Of a DNA stretch of 64,000 bases, positions 26,596 through 40,092 are shown piece by piece (the first letter of the stretch is position 1; every line of letters starts with the position of its first letter). The notes under the pieces are model-generated. The model did no database searches. It was given only the letters and a program-made list of their open reading frames with translations, and had not been told where the DNA came from. The DNA is from Plasmodium malariae (Eukaryota; Apicomplexa; Aconoidasida; Haemosporida; Plasmodiidae): positions 93,501 through 157,500 of the forward strand of contig NC_041784.1 of assembly GCF_900090045.1 (NCBI RefSeq). Reading direction: 5' to 3'. The translations under genes and the position numbers were made by a program.

Positions 26596-28504
26596 TAAGG
26601 TTAAAACCATATATTAATATTTGTTACTAGTTAAATTGTCTATTATTTTATTATCATTTTTTTTAAATTTATTTTTTCTTGTTATATTTTTTTTTTTAGC
26701 CCTATATATTTTTTTTCCTTTGTAAATACAATATAAATTTATATACATTTAATGAAAGAAAAAGTTTGTTATTAAAATAAAGCATTATTTTTTGAGAATT
26801 ATGTATAATAAGTATTATTTTATTTTTTCATTTTATTTAATGTAAAATGTATAATTATTTAATAAAAAAAAATTAAATAAAGTATTAAATTAGCTGAATT
26901 AAATTAATTTATAATATAAGGATAATTGTTATTTTTAGTAATTCTGTAAAACGGTAAAATTTTTTGATTATTAGTAACGTTGTAAATTAAAATTAATAAT
27001 GAGGATGTTTGTATTAATTTTGTTATAATATATTATAATGAAATAACCCACATTCCTTTATTAACCATACATGTATTAATCATTTTTATATAATAGACAC
27101 TTCATATATGCGTTGATTAACAAAATTTTAAGTTTTATTCGCCTTTAATAATGTATTCAATAAGCATAGTACAAATATTGCAACTTATAATATTAATTGA
27201 GACATTTATACATATATTTTCCTAATTACATGTAAAAACAATATTTCGAAATTTGTACTTCATTTTTTTTTAACCATAGATTAGTTGTTCATTTTATTCC
27301 GTGCTGCAATAAATAAAGTACAACGAGAAAAAAAAAAAAACAAATTTCTTTAATATAAAAAAATAAAGTATATACGAAGATAATTGTTTTTTTTTATTTT
27401 TAAATTTATATATTATAAATATGTTTTTATTACATTAAAAATAATGTTAGACTTATTCATATTAACATATAAAGGATAAGTTTAAAGGTCTTTACATATA
27501 TCAATTATTTCCTTATTACTCTTTGTTAATGTAGCTATTATAAATATAATATATTTTTATCCGTAACGCGTAACTATTTAATAAAGTATAAAAATATAAA
27601 TATTATATATTTTCCATAAGAATAAAAAGATATATTATCATTCTTACCACTGTTTTTTATGAGAAGTTTTATATGTGCATTAATCTGTAAATATATACAC
27701 CAATTTTATTTTACTGTTATTTAAATCCAGCTGATAATGGCATAAACTTTCAAAATAGTACTATAAAAAACAACCATTAAAATGTTAAATAAATTTTTTA
27801 ATTATATTATATGATTATCTTAAATTTTTCCTAAAATGAGTTATTTTCGGATGTTATTTTTTTTTTTAATAAAAAATTGACGCATTGTTCAGGATTTCAC
27901 TAATTAACATTGTTAATTAATCTGAGTGTTAGGTGTTGATAATTCGTTATTTAATATATAACTGTTTTGAAAATTTTTATTAAATATCTTAATTCTTTTA
28001 AATACGTTTTGTTTATATTTCAAAAGTAATTTTTATTTCACCAAAATGGCAATTATTTTACAATATGCAATATTGTGATTTAACATTTTTTAACATTTCT
28101 CGTTCTTTTGTTGGATACACAAATATATATAATATTAATAATAATATATAATTTTTTCCGTGGTAATAATATAACACATTTGCATTGGTTTAAATACAAT
28201 TTTAAATGATTGTTTACGCATCTAATTTTTTTTATTTCAATTATAAATTTATTATTTTAAAGATATACTTATTTTGAAAATGTTACAAGTATTTATTTAA
28301 TAACATTCTTGAATGTGTTTTGTAAAATATGTGATATATAGTTAAATTTTGTAGTATTTACTTAAAATTTTTAAATTTAGAACGAAAAAATTATTACACA
28401 CTTAAACGGATAATATGAAAAAATTTCGTCAACTTTACGTGGACTACTTATAAGTTTACTATCACAAATAAAATAAGGTGAAATAATTTTTTTTTTAATA
28501 TACC
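25550..28504. other. Intergenic AT-rich region
   Basis: About 3 kb with no supported coding frame on either strand. Contains TA tracts near 26558-26578 next to a poly-T run and several 10-15 base T or A runs. The 25550-26200 part is the likely promoter side of the minus-strand PHIST gene. Confidence 0.5.
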
Positions 28505-28624
28505 ATGAATGGTAAAAATGTTACGGGTATATTGTTTTTATTAACATATTTTACCAAAACGTTTTATGCTTCATTCTTTGGGTATTGTGTATTAATTTTA
28601 TTCTTTATATTAAAAAATTTGTAA
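28505..28624 (+). CDS. Possible micro-ORF or orphan leader exon
   Basis: ATG at 28505 opens a 39-residue frame starting MNGKNVTGILFLLTYFTKTF, an N-terminal hydrophobic stretch, followed by a second hydrophobic run and TAA. A GTATTG donor-like site follows codon 25 (near 28581), the same donor hexamer used by the exported gene at 32.7 kb. It could be an orphan leader exon whose second exon has been lost, or a chance frame. No downstream exon was found. Confidence 0.18.
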   Translation: MNGKNVTGILFLLTYFTKTFYASFFGYCVLILFFILKNL

Positions 28625-29100
28625 TTGTAAATATAAATATATATATATCACTAAGATTAGCCTCTAATTAGCTGAAAAAAATAAAAAACAATAATAATGA
28701 TAGGCATGACGCCAAAAAATTATATACTTAAATGCTTAATAGTAATAGAATACAGTAAAGAATGTGCCAAAATATACTATTTAACTTATCTTACGGAATG
28801 ATAAGTTCATGTGAACTTTTAATATTTGAAACCACATAAATGTGTATAATACTTTACTGAATTCTTCTATGCATTTGTACGTAAGAACTTTTTATAATCC
28901 AATTTTTAAACAGAATATCATGTATAATATAAAATGAATGATACACTTTTATAATGCACTAACAGAATTGGCCATGTATAAAAACATATCATTCTAACTT
29001 TCTTACTACGAATTGTATATACATGTGACTTATAAATAATCTACAAAAAAAAAAAAATAAATAAAAACGAAAATATAACCATAATTTTTAAATAGAAAAA

Positions 29101-29131
<31 letters not shown>

Positions 29132-32100
29132 TATCATATTTAACTTTTCCAATGTTTCTATGATACATTTTTTCCTGTATCCCTGTGTGAAATAGGGAAC
29201 GAAAGACTTAAATATATTTAGATGTTTCGAAAATGATGAAATTCTGAAATAAATTAAAAGCAAAAATTACAAAAAAATTAAAACACACAAAACTTGTACA
29301 TAGGGCAGTTTATATTAATATAAACATAAATGCAATATTTTAATATTTCAAAAATATATAAATATATAAATAAATAAAGAAAAACATTCATTTTTGTTTT
29401 ATAACTTATTAGTGTTAAGTAATATAATAACATAAAGGGACTCATTAAGCTAGGAATCAAGAAGAACACTATATTTATATTAAATATTTTCATTCTATTT
29501 CTTATTTTATTTTATAAATTTATTTTTTTCTGTAAAATTTCTTTTAAAACTGTAAACATTTTTTTTTTTTTTTTTTAAATACACATAGATTCATAGGAAT
29601 AAAGAGAAAATTGTCACAACAAATTTTCAGAATTTTATTTCCTTTATTTACTGTCAGTATGCAGGAATTGTATATGATTTATCATATTTTTTTTCCTATT
29701 TAATTTTAAAAGTTATATATGTATAAATGTATGTATATATATAAATCCATTTTAACAATGGAAAAATAAAGAAAACAATACATTTATTCTTACGAACTAT
29801 CATACTTACATTCTCTTTTAACTTATATAATTTAAGTATTCTCATTTACCGTTTACATTTTATAATTTACATAGGAGACCCGTTCAGCAGTAGTATCATT
29901 AATACAATACTGTTTTCGTTAAATGGCACTTTCCGTTTGTGCACTATAAAGTTTATTTCAGTGCAGGGTATTATATTAATATTCAAATATTAAATATATG
30001 TTAAAAATTATTATATTTTAAGGGTAATATTCCTTCATTTTGTAATTTCATATTACTTCATTAAATGAAATAAATTTTTTAATGTAAAAACGTTGCTTTC
30101 AAGTTCATTTCAGCACTACTCATAATAGCAAATATAAAAGATTCTATAATATATATATATTTATATACTTACATATTTTGAAGTCAAGTAGACATCGATT
30201 TTTGCAACTTCAAATTTTATACATTATAAAAATTATTAATTTCATATTTATTTAATGCTTATATAAAAGATCATGAACAAAAATAATGGACTTATGAAAA
30301 TGATATTTTTTTATCCTTACAATTTGATATGATCTTCAATCTTATATCATTATAATTCAAAAATATACAGTTCATATTATCTAATATATATATATATATG
30401 GGTATGCAGTAACTTTTGCTTGAAGGTTTATTAACATACTGAACCTTACCCAAAGGGTTTCTTTTATAATAGGTAATTCAGGATAATATATATATTATTA
30501 TTTATAATTAATAATTACATATTATTATAGTTCAAAAAAGAAGTAGATCTTAAATAATTAATAACTTCCTTGTTGCAAATTTTAGTAAAAATAAGATTTA
30601 TAATATATTAATCAGTGCTATCATCTTTAGAAAAAAATAATTTTACATACTGTCATGAAGACATTGATTTAATCTGTAAGATACGTATATAAATATATAT
30701 ATATTTCGAAAAAATTTATAAAATTTTATTATAAATTTTTTATCAGTGGATATATATATATGTATACATATATTACAATATTTAATATATTAAAAAAATT
30801 TTAAATTAAAACATTTTGGTAAAGTTCTGTCTTTGTTCTAATATATTTTTATGTAAGAAAAAAATAATTAACCACCACTACAACATTATTTAAATAATCA
30901 ATGAAAATTTAATAATTAAAAAGAAAAATAATTTGAGAAGTATAAAATTAGGTTCAATTTTATGCATATCCAGTTATAAACGAAAATTTTCTTATACATT
31001 GAGTATAATAAATATATATTATAACTGTACTTAAATATATATGTGTAATGAACAAAATTTAGAACTTAATGGTACATTAGTTATAAATTATAATAAGTTG
31101 ATAAAAAATGAGAATTACAGTATTTCGTTATAATTTTTTGTAAGAATATATAAAAATTTACAACTTAGAATTATTATTTATATTTTCTGTTTCAGTAAAA
31201 TTAATGAAAATGACTATATAATTTTTTATATTCCTTGGTAATAAAATAAATTTTAATTTACTTTTTGGTACAATATATGAAGATTAATGTACATAATTTT
31301 GTACTATCAAAAGTTCTTCATATTTTATTAAAAATAGTAACTGCTTATTTTTCTTTTGTTTTATATTCCTAAAAGATAATTTTTAATCTTTTTTCTTTAT
31401 TAAACTTATTCCTTAATTCATTTCTTAATAATATATATTTATTATATCAGTATAATATATAAATTAATATATATACAACATAAGCATGTGTTCTATTTCT
31501 TATATAATGCATAGCAGTATAATATATATATTACACATATACTACTCCTCATTCGAGTAATATTTAAGTTCTAATGATGTATCTATATAATATTAATATT
31601 TTATGACTTTTTTTAAAAAGCACTTCTATTATTATATATTATAATATTATATATATTATTTATAATTTTCCTTATTTTTGTATGTATCTTTTTTTTATTA
31701 TATTTCAATTATTAACATTATTATTATTATTATAACGGATTTTTATAAAAATAAAGTTGGACGCAATCAAACATGTTGTATTCATAATACTATATTTTTA
31801 TGGACCTACTTTTTATTATCATTATTAGAATTTCTTACATTTTTCATTTTATATAAAATACATATAATCTTCCATTGGAACCGCTATTAAATTACATTAT
31901 ATAGTAAAATAATTTTTAAAAAAATATTTATAATAAAACCATAATATTTTTAAGTTCATTAACACAAAAAAAAATGCCCTTGTTAACTAAATATAATTAA
32001 CGAAACTTTCACTATCTTTTTTATCCTAAAAAATATTAATATTTATAATTTATTTTAATATATACATGCATATTTAAATAATAAAATTTTAAAAATTGTG

Positions 32101-32710
32101 TTGTTATTCTATAATTTTTGCTGTTAAAGTATTTATTCATAAAAGAATATAAAACAAAAAAGTATTATATATATGATAAAACCGTTAGATAATTATTGAA
32201 AATCTGCAATATTCAAATTTTTACAAAATAAATCTAAAAAAAAATATAAAATACATATACTTTTTCCTCTTTTATTTTATTTGTAAAAATAAAAAATATA
32301 TACTTGCAAAATAATATTTTTGAATGTTATTCTTTATAACAGACTTTTCTCTGTTATTAACAATCTATTTATTAATATTATTATTTAAATAAAAAAATAA
32401 TATATATTGCAACTTCAGTTTTTAGTAATAAAAGTTATTTGGAAATTCTAAATTGTTTAAAATTATTCTTAAAAATTTTTAATTTTTAAATACCCCTGAT
32501 TCAGTTCCTTATAACGAAAATTTGTTTTAATAGTATTTTTATAAAAAAAAAAAAAGAATGTGCTAAATCTCATTTTAATAAAACAAAGAATTGAAGAAAA
32601 ATATATAAAACTTATCTAAAATTGAAAATACTACAAAAAATTTATAATTATAGAATAAGCAAATTATTTTACAACAAAATTATGCTTTCAAACTTTTAGA
32701 GAATTCCAAA
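28625..32710. other. Intergenic AT-rich region
   Basis: About 4 kb with no supported gene. A poly-A plus TA tract lies at 29088-29134. A small patch of more balanced composition (29870-29960) gives a frame of about 28 codons on the minus strand with no other support. The frame at 31678-31890 is Ile/Phe/Tyr-rich and judged to be chance. Confidence 0.45.
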
Positions 32711-33984
32711 ATGAAGAAAAGCAACACTAATACATTCATCACTTTTTGCAAAGTTTTTACATCCACCCTTCTAATATGGGTAGCTCAACATGAGGTATTG
32801 TATCAACTATTGATATTTTAAGAAATTTTTACAATTTATATTTTTTTGCTATTTTATTATATTTTTATTTTAATAAAGTTTGATTACGATATTGAAGTAC
32901 ACATATATAACATGTATATATGTAATATATTCGTTTGACCAAATATTGTATGTATTCAACTAAATTATTTTTACTATAGAATAACTATGAAGAATCATTT
33001 GAAAAAAATGCTAATTTCAACACAATGAGTTTAAGAAATGGTAGATTGTTGAAGGGACAAACAGAAGTATATGCTAACTATCCTTCACAAGATGATTTAT
33101 TTTTAAAAGGCGGATCAATGGAATCATTATATGATGATGATGTTGTTTTAAAAAACAGAATAAATGGTTTAATTAAGGATAGCTCAATTAAAAATAGATA
33201 TGATTCATTTCTGCAGGATATCGATTATCAAAAACAATTTAATGATATTATGAAAAAAGAAAATAAAAAAAAAAATGGTTATGTAACAAAAGATATGAAC
33301 CTTAACGAATTTTATGAATCAACGGAAAGTATTAATGATTTAAAAAAAAATAACAAAAAAAATGGTAATGTAACAAAAGATATGAACCTTAACGAATTTT
33401 ATGAATCAACGGAAAGTATTAATGATTTAAAAAAAAATAACAAAAAAAATAAAAAAATATCACGTGCAGCAAAAAATAGAAATGATGATGATATAAGCGG
33501 ATCAGAAGCTCTTCAAAATATGGTTCATCAAGCTTTACAACAAGAAAAACCTAAAAAAGGGTTTTTGAAAAAAATATATGATTTAGATAAAAAATTTGAA
33601 GCTGAAATGTTACGTGCAATGAAAAATAGTAATTCAGACGCAGGTTTTCATGAATGTAGATTTAAAAATGGAAAAGAAATATTTAGTGTCTTTTTGGAAA
33701 AGGCTAGAATATATATTCCAATAACTGTAAGCATGTTGGTCACATTGTTCTTTATGTGTATTTGTGGTGGTACTATGAGTAATTCTGCTTTAACTCCAGC
33801 AACCATAGGAGGAGGATTTTTCTTTGGTTTATCCTTTGTTGTATCAGCTGCACTTATGATTTACTACGCACTTAAATTTGGTAAAATGAAGAAGGTGCAT
33901 AGTTTTTACAAAGCAGTCAACAGAAGTAAAAACAGCAGAACAAGAGCAGTAAATCACAAAATTCAAAACAGAAAAAATATGTAA
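32711..33984 (+). CDS. Plasmodium exported protein, two TM, unknown function (2 exons)
   Basis: Exon 1 (32711-32794) codes 28 residues, MKKSNTNTFITFCKVFTSTL and onward, a recessed hydrophobic leader ending at GTATTG. Exon 2 (32980-33984) follows TTACTATAG in phase 0, giving about 362 residues. Near residues 50-54 there is RLLKG, a PEXEL-like motif with Gly at the last position. Next comes a charged region with YDSFLQDIDYQKQFNDIMKK, then two tandem 29-residue repeats, a Lys-rich helical part ending KKFEAEMLRAMKN, and two TM segments near 272-292 and 305-326 separated by a short Gly-containing loop. The tail is strongly basic. The layout resembles the two-TM exported families of vivax-group parasites (Pv-fam-d-like is one possibility), but I cannot confirm the family. 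Likely destination is the host red cell. The frame is intact. Confidence 0.78.
33274..33447 (+). repeat. 87-bp coding tandem duplication
   Basis: Positions 33274-33360 and 33361-33447 are two adjacent copies of an 87-base unit inside the exported two-TM gene. They differ at one base by eye (TAT versus AAT, Tyr to Asn, in the third codon). Each copy codes 29 residues containing TKDMNLNEFYESTESINDL. Synonymous positions are also identical, so the duplication is recent. Confidence 0.92.
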
Positions 33985-36900
33985 AAAATTATGAATGGCA
34001 TTATAAATTATTGAAGATTATATTTATTTTTTAAATACACTCCAAATTTTATATAACTTATAAGGAAAAATATATATAAATATGGTATTATATATGTAGG
34101 ATAAATACGTATATTTAATGTTTGGTTAATTTTTATATTTCATTTGAAATCTTAAGGAAATACCTAATATTTTTTATATTATAATTTTTATAATATTGAT
34201 GTTCGATTCATAATTAGAGGATTTGTTTGAATATAATTATATTTTTATGTTTATTTATGTAATAAAAAAATTGATCTTTATTAGTGATCTTCTTTACTAT
34301 TGTTTTTCCTTATATGTTTTATGTGTGTTTCATATATATATATATATATATGTAATAAAGGTGTTATAGTAAAATTTGTATGTATTAAGTTAATAATTCA
34401 TAAAGACTTATTTTTTGTAATTAAACTTAAAAATTAATTCTTTTTCCTCTTAAAATATTTTAATTGTTGTTCACGTTTTAAAACTTCATTAACTTATTAT
34501 TATGACTGTTCATTCCTATTTATCATTAATTTTTCTGATATGTAATTGATATGTATTATCTAATATTTGCATAACAAAAATGATGGTTTTTTTTTTTTTA
34601 TTGCATTTTTTTTTTTTAATTATGATACACACTTTTCTTATTAAAAACTTTTATTTATAACTATATTAAATATAGTTACACAAATATAGATGAAATTGTA
34701 CTTCCTTTATTATTGCATTTATATATAACAAAAAGCGCATTTAATTAAAAAAGAACCACATAAAAATTGTATGTTTTTTTAAATATAGCACATATTTCAC
34801 CACGGGACAAAATACTGCTACAGTTAACTTAATGTTAAAAATGGTTCTTATAAAATTGTTTTTATTTAATTTTTAATTATTACTGCTACATTATTTGTTT
34901 CTTATATTATCTTATACGATAAAAACTATGTACATATTTTTTTTTTTTTTTCTAACGGAATTATTAACCCTTACGCATAAAATAAAATAACCACTTAAGT
35001 TATAGCTTTTTTTTTTTAGATCTTTCCTAATTATATGTCTATAACTTTAACTGTGAAAAGCACTAAACAGAATAATATAAGCTTATATGCATATATATCA
35101 TGTACATATATACATCAGCTTATATAAAAATAGATGCCTAATGTTATAATACTTTTTGTTAAATCTCGAGACATCTATTAAATACCTTATACTTTCCTAC
35201 AATACTATGCCAAAATAATGAAAAAAACATATACCTTAAAGAAGTACTTAATAAGTGCTTAATTTTATAAGTAAATAATAATTTACGTACACCTGATCGT
35301 ATATATGGTTTTCTTGAAAATATTCTTAGTGAAAATAAACATATAAATTTAAAAAGAAGATATGTTTTTTCCTTTTTTTTTGAGGGGGGGAGATTTTTTA
35401 GGTGTATTCCTTTACTAATAAGCTATTTTGTTACAACTAAGTTGTCCTTGGCAAATTATAAAAAAAAAAAATAGAAAGGTTCTTATATTAATAATTATAT
35501 AATGTTTCTAATTTCATAGAAACTTATATTAATTCACCCAATTTTACAGTATAATTTTATACTTTTATTTTATTCATTTCTAAGAAAATAGCAATAAAAT
35601 TCTGCCAGTAAATAATTTCATTATAGACATTATAATTATTCGTTTTCTTATATTTTTTAACAAAAATTAATATTCTCACAAATCTTCCATACCAAATAAT
35701 AATCCTCGATTCATAGCGAACGAGTTGTAACGTTAATATAATACTATTTTTGTTTTACCATTACACTAGCTTGTATATGATGATTAAGATTCTACTTTTA
35801 TATTGGCATAACAATTTATATTTTTACCTAATAACTTATTATATACTATAAGTTTATTATTACCCCTTATAGGAAGATTACAATTTACATTTTCCTTTCC
35901 TTCTGGCATGGAATTGTTATATTTTAAATCTCAGAATTTTTTTATTCTTTGCTATTCCATTTTTTAGTAAAATAGTTTATTTTTTATAAAAACATTTCCA
36001 TTTAAGCACATATTTAAACAGTTTTATACGTTTAACATTTCTCTTAAAAAAGAAAAGTTATTTTAACTTTTTCTCCCATAATATTGGCAATACACGGAAA
36101 CATTATATTAATATTTCTATTGACTTAATCTAATAATACACTCAAATCTATTTAGTCTTTTATAACTGTTTTTGCAAAGGATAATAATAACTGTTCCTTG
36201 ATGATTACTTTTATTTTATTCTCTTTTTCATCAGAATAGAAGCTTCATAATAAGTAATAGACATGATCAATAATCATTATCCATGCTATATTTCATTACT
36301 ATATATAAAAAAACGTATTTTATTCAAATACAGGCTATTGATTAACGACATTTATAAAATAACAATAAATGTTTATATGATATGCCATGAATTCTCCTAA
36401 TTTGCACATTTAAATAATTATTAATACTTTAATATAATTCACAGTTTTATTTGTTTTAATAGTTTCTATTTTAATGTTAAAAATATAAGTTGCATTTCCT
36501 ATTTATTTTATTATTATATTATTATATTAATATATAAAATTAGGGATAATCTTTTCTTGTCCGCTGCATTTTACATTTAATAGTAATTTTTCCCTTACAA
36601 CTTCCTAGTATAAAAATATTGTCAATTTTGCATATATGCCTATTTTATTATTATCATCTAATGCTACAATAATATTGTAAATGTAGAGCTTTTTTAAACA
36701 ATGTAATACTGAGATATATTTATTTATATATTATTTTATTAAATTTTAACTTTATATGCATTTATACCATTTTATATCAATTTTAGTGTAATACAATATG
36801 AATTTAACTATTAACATAAAACTTAATTTCTTTCGTAGACCTATATATCATTCAAATCTACAGAATTAGGAAAATTTTTTTGTTAATTTAAACTCCTCTA

Positions 36901-37355
36901 TTAATTGTAACAGTTCAATAACATAACAAAAAAATATATATAGCATTTTTTCTTAAAGGAGCAATAATCCTAGTGTAATTCTATAATACATATTTGAACT
37001 TAAATAATGTACAAAAATATATATCTCTTATTAATTAGTTAACTCATTTTTTGTGCAGAAAATTGATTATTGTTGTATATATATTCCTACTAACTAAAGG
37101 TTTTCAAGTTGGTATATTTAAATACCTTATAATGTATATTTTCATTGACCTCCATTTTAGCATACATAATATAATATTACTTTATTCAAGTTTAATAGAA
37201 TTTTAATCTTAACCTTAATTAATATATTAAATAATAATATATAATAATATACGCGTATTTTACTGCAGGTCTTATGAACAAGCAAATATACTAATTAAAT
37301 ATAATTCAGCAAAATATTACTTTGCAAAAGAAATTGTAAAACATTTCAGTACAAA

Positions 37356-37414
<59 letters not shown>

Positions 37415-39040
37415 GTATAAATGTATTATATGTATTACGATTTTTGCTGTATTATTCCCGGTCTTGTGTTAGTAAGGCGAATTGTTCCCCGCTTATTTAT
37501 CGTGTTCATTTTTCATAAATTTACATAAACAATGAGATAACTCAAAACATTGCAAAACATATGATCTAGCAATGCTTTTGTGAATGTTTTTATAATGTAT
37601 TCACTATAATTACATATATCTAAATATTTTAATGTTTATTATTTTGCATAAATTTACTTTTTGAATTTAAATAGAATTACATTTATCATGGTATTTTTTT
37701 TATTTTTGATATAACCTATCTACAGAACAAAGTTAATTATGAAATGTACTGTTATTCTAGGGGGAACAACCGAAAAGGATATAATAAAACTTTTATTATT
37801 AAAATATACTATTATTAAACTGCAATGTCATTTTCCCGCTAACTATTTATTCATATATAAATATATATATAATAAATGAAGATTCAATATAAAAAGGTAC
37901 TAAACAAATTTCAATAATTAATATCCTTACATAAATATAAATAATAGGAAAGCTAATAGTGATAAAATTATTTATAATTTTTTTTTTTTTTTAAATGTTT
38001 CACATAAATGATTTATACATCTTCCATATTCTTAGTTTAAAATTAGAAGTATATTTGCATAATTATTAGAAATTAAAAAAAAATTTCTGTCTTCAATATT
38101 CAAATTTATATTTTCAGATGTTACTTTTTCATATATACTCTTATTAATAAAGATTACAAACTAATATATAAATTATATAATATGAAATAAATACAAAAAT
38201 ACATTATATATTAATCTTTTATACTATTCCCTTCCCGCTAATTTATACGTAAATTTTTGTTTTATTACTTGTATAATGGCTGTTTCTTATGTTAAACATA
38301 ATTAGCATATAATTTATTTCACAGTAAAATCTATATATCAAAATTTGTCTTCCACTTTTACGTTCTTGTGATTATATATATACAGAAAAGAAAAAAAAAA
38401 AAAAAAGCAATTAAGATAATATAATTTAACGTTGAAAGTATTATTTTACATTCTCTATTTGGGATAAGGATGCACTACTAATACTTACCACCCTATATAT
38501 ATATTTACTTAAAAATATAAAACAAAAAATTTGTAGCTGTAGATTTAGAAAAAATTTGAATATTTATCAGTTTTTTAATAAAAGAATTTCTTAAAAAGTA
38601 AAATTAAAATTAATGTTAATATATTCGCACTTCATAGTTACGAGTGTCGAATTTTTAATATAATTATAAAGCAAAAATATGTAAAACTTTTACATAAACA
38701 AGACTAAAACATTAAAAAAAATTAAAAAGAGTAAATTTCTTAGAATAAATACTCAAATACAAAAAAATTAAAACACAGTAGTTTAATAAATATTTACTAT
38801 CAAAAAGTATGTATATATACACATCCGCACATGCGATATATTATGTTTCATAAATGCAGCATAAGAATTTACTTCAGCAATACGAAAGACACAGTATGTC
38901 AAATGCTTAATTACATAATTTTTAATTCTTCAGCAGGCGATTTTTAAAATACTCTAATGTTATAGAACACATTAAAATTTAGTTATTTGTAAAGATATAA
39001 TGTTTCGAAATTAAAGGTCAGTTATTTTATATTTTATATA
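33985..39040. other. Long intergenic AT-rich region
   Basis: About 5 kb with no supported gene. Holds the TA microsatellite at 37358-37406, a seven-G run near 35383-35391, and many T or A runs. No structured element was recognised. Confidence 0.5.
37358..37406. repeat. (TA)n microsatellite
   Basis: About 24 uninterrupted TA dinucleotides. Likely length-variable between isolates and a candidate replication or sequencing slip site. Confidence 0.95.
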
Positions 39041-40092
39041 TTATACATTATATAAATATTTAATTAAATGTTTCTTACAGGTTTCAGAAAAGGATTCCTC
39101 TGTATTATATTCCTTTTTATCTTTTGGTATTTTTCCTGATATATTACGAAAGGTCCTTCCTTGATATCGTAATGTCAATATTGTTAAGGGGAGTAAAATA
39201 AGAGATAAATATAATATATAAATACTACCACCTATATCAGAAACTTTTGAACTGAAAATAATAAATCCTATGACAAATAGGAATAGTGGAATCACTGGAA
39301 AATAGAGGTAATATTTTTGTATTGAACTTTTTCTTTTTGTATTATAAGTTTTTTCTTGTCCCAAAATGTAACTATCTTTAAAATTTACCTCATTTGCCAT
39401 ATTATTATTACTAGAAAATATACAACTTCCCTCATCCAAACTTGATTCACTTGCTGTTAAATTCAGATCTGAATCATTTATAAAAAAGTCGCTAATTTTA
39501 TTTTGACATTTGTTTCCATGTAATAATGTTTCTTTTGAAAATTGTTCCTCCAAATCTTCTTCCTCCAATAAATTTCTTATAAATAATTTTCTATTTTGCA
39601 TTTCATTCCATGGCATATTTTTTCTTAATTCTTTTTCCTCAAGAAACCTTTTTATATAAGAGAGTTCATTTCTTCCTTTTCCATTTGAGAATGATGAGGT
39701 ATTATTATTAAACTTGGTGAAACATGTTTTTTCGAAGAAAAGCTTAAAATAGAACATTAAACGTATGTACCCATATATGTACATATTTTTATATACATAT
39801 ATATATATGAACTTGTACACGTAAATATATATATATATATGTTTAAATAAATATATAAGCATACATATATACGTACACAAACATATGTATGTATGTATGT
39901 ATGTACGATTTCATAATTCACAAGTTCCAATTTTAATCATATTATAATTTTGAAAAATAATAATGAACTCTCATAATAGTATCTTACATTATTAGAAGTA
40001 TACAATGTCCAAATGAAAAGACAATATAAAAAGAGCTTGACTAAAAAAGGGCAAACGTTTATTTTTACTTTGTTATTAAATTCCTTCGCCAT
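39041..40092 (-). CDS. Plasmodium exported protein, two TM, unknown function (2 exons)
   Basis: Exon 1 (40092-39988) codes 35 residues starting MAKEFNNKVKINVCPFLVKL with a recessed hydrophobic core (LFLYCLFIWTLY), ending at a GTAAGA donor. Exon 2 (39742-39041) follows TTTTAAG in phase 0, giving about 268 residues. Two canonical PEXEL matches are seen: RFLEE near residues 67-71 and RNLLE near 91-95. A charged Glu/Lys-rich and then Asn/Ser-rich region precedes two TM segments between about residues 178 and 226, and a basic/acidic tail ends with KHLIKYLYNV. The second exon is open further upstream across the intron, which yields a false Tyr/Ile-rich N terminus if the intron is missed. Function is unknown; export into the red cell is inferred from leader plus PEXEL. 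Confidence 0.78.

Noticed and set aside
35380..35395. Short G run resembling a piece of telomeric or quadruplex DNA
   Set aside because: A single seven-G run without repeated spacing; no heptamer telomere repeats nearby.
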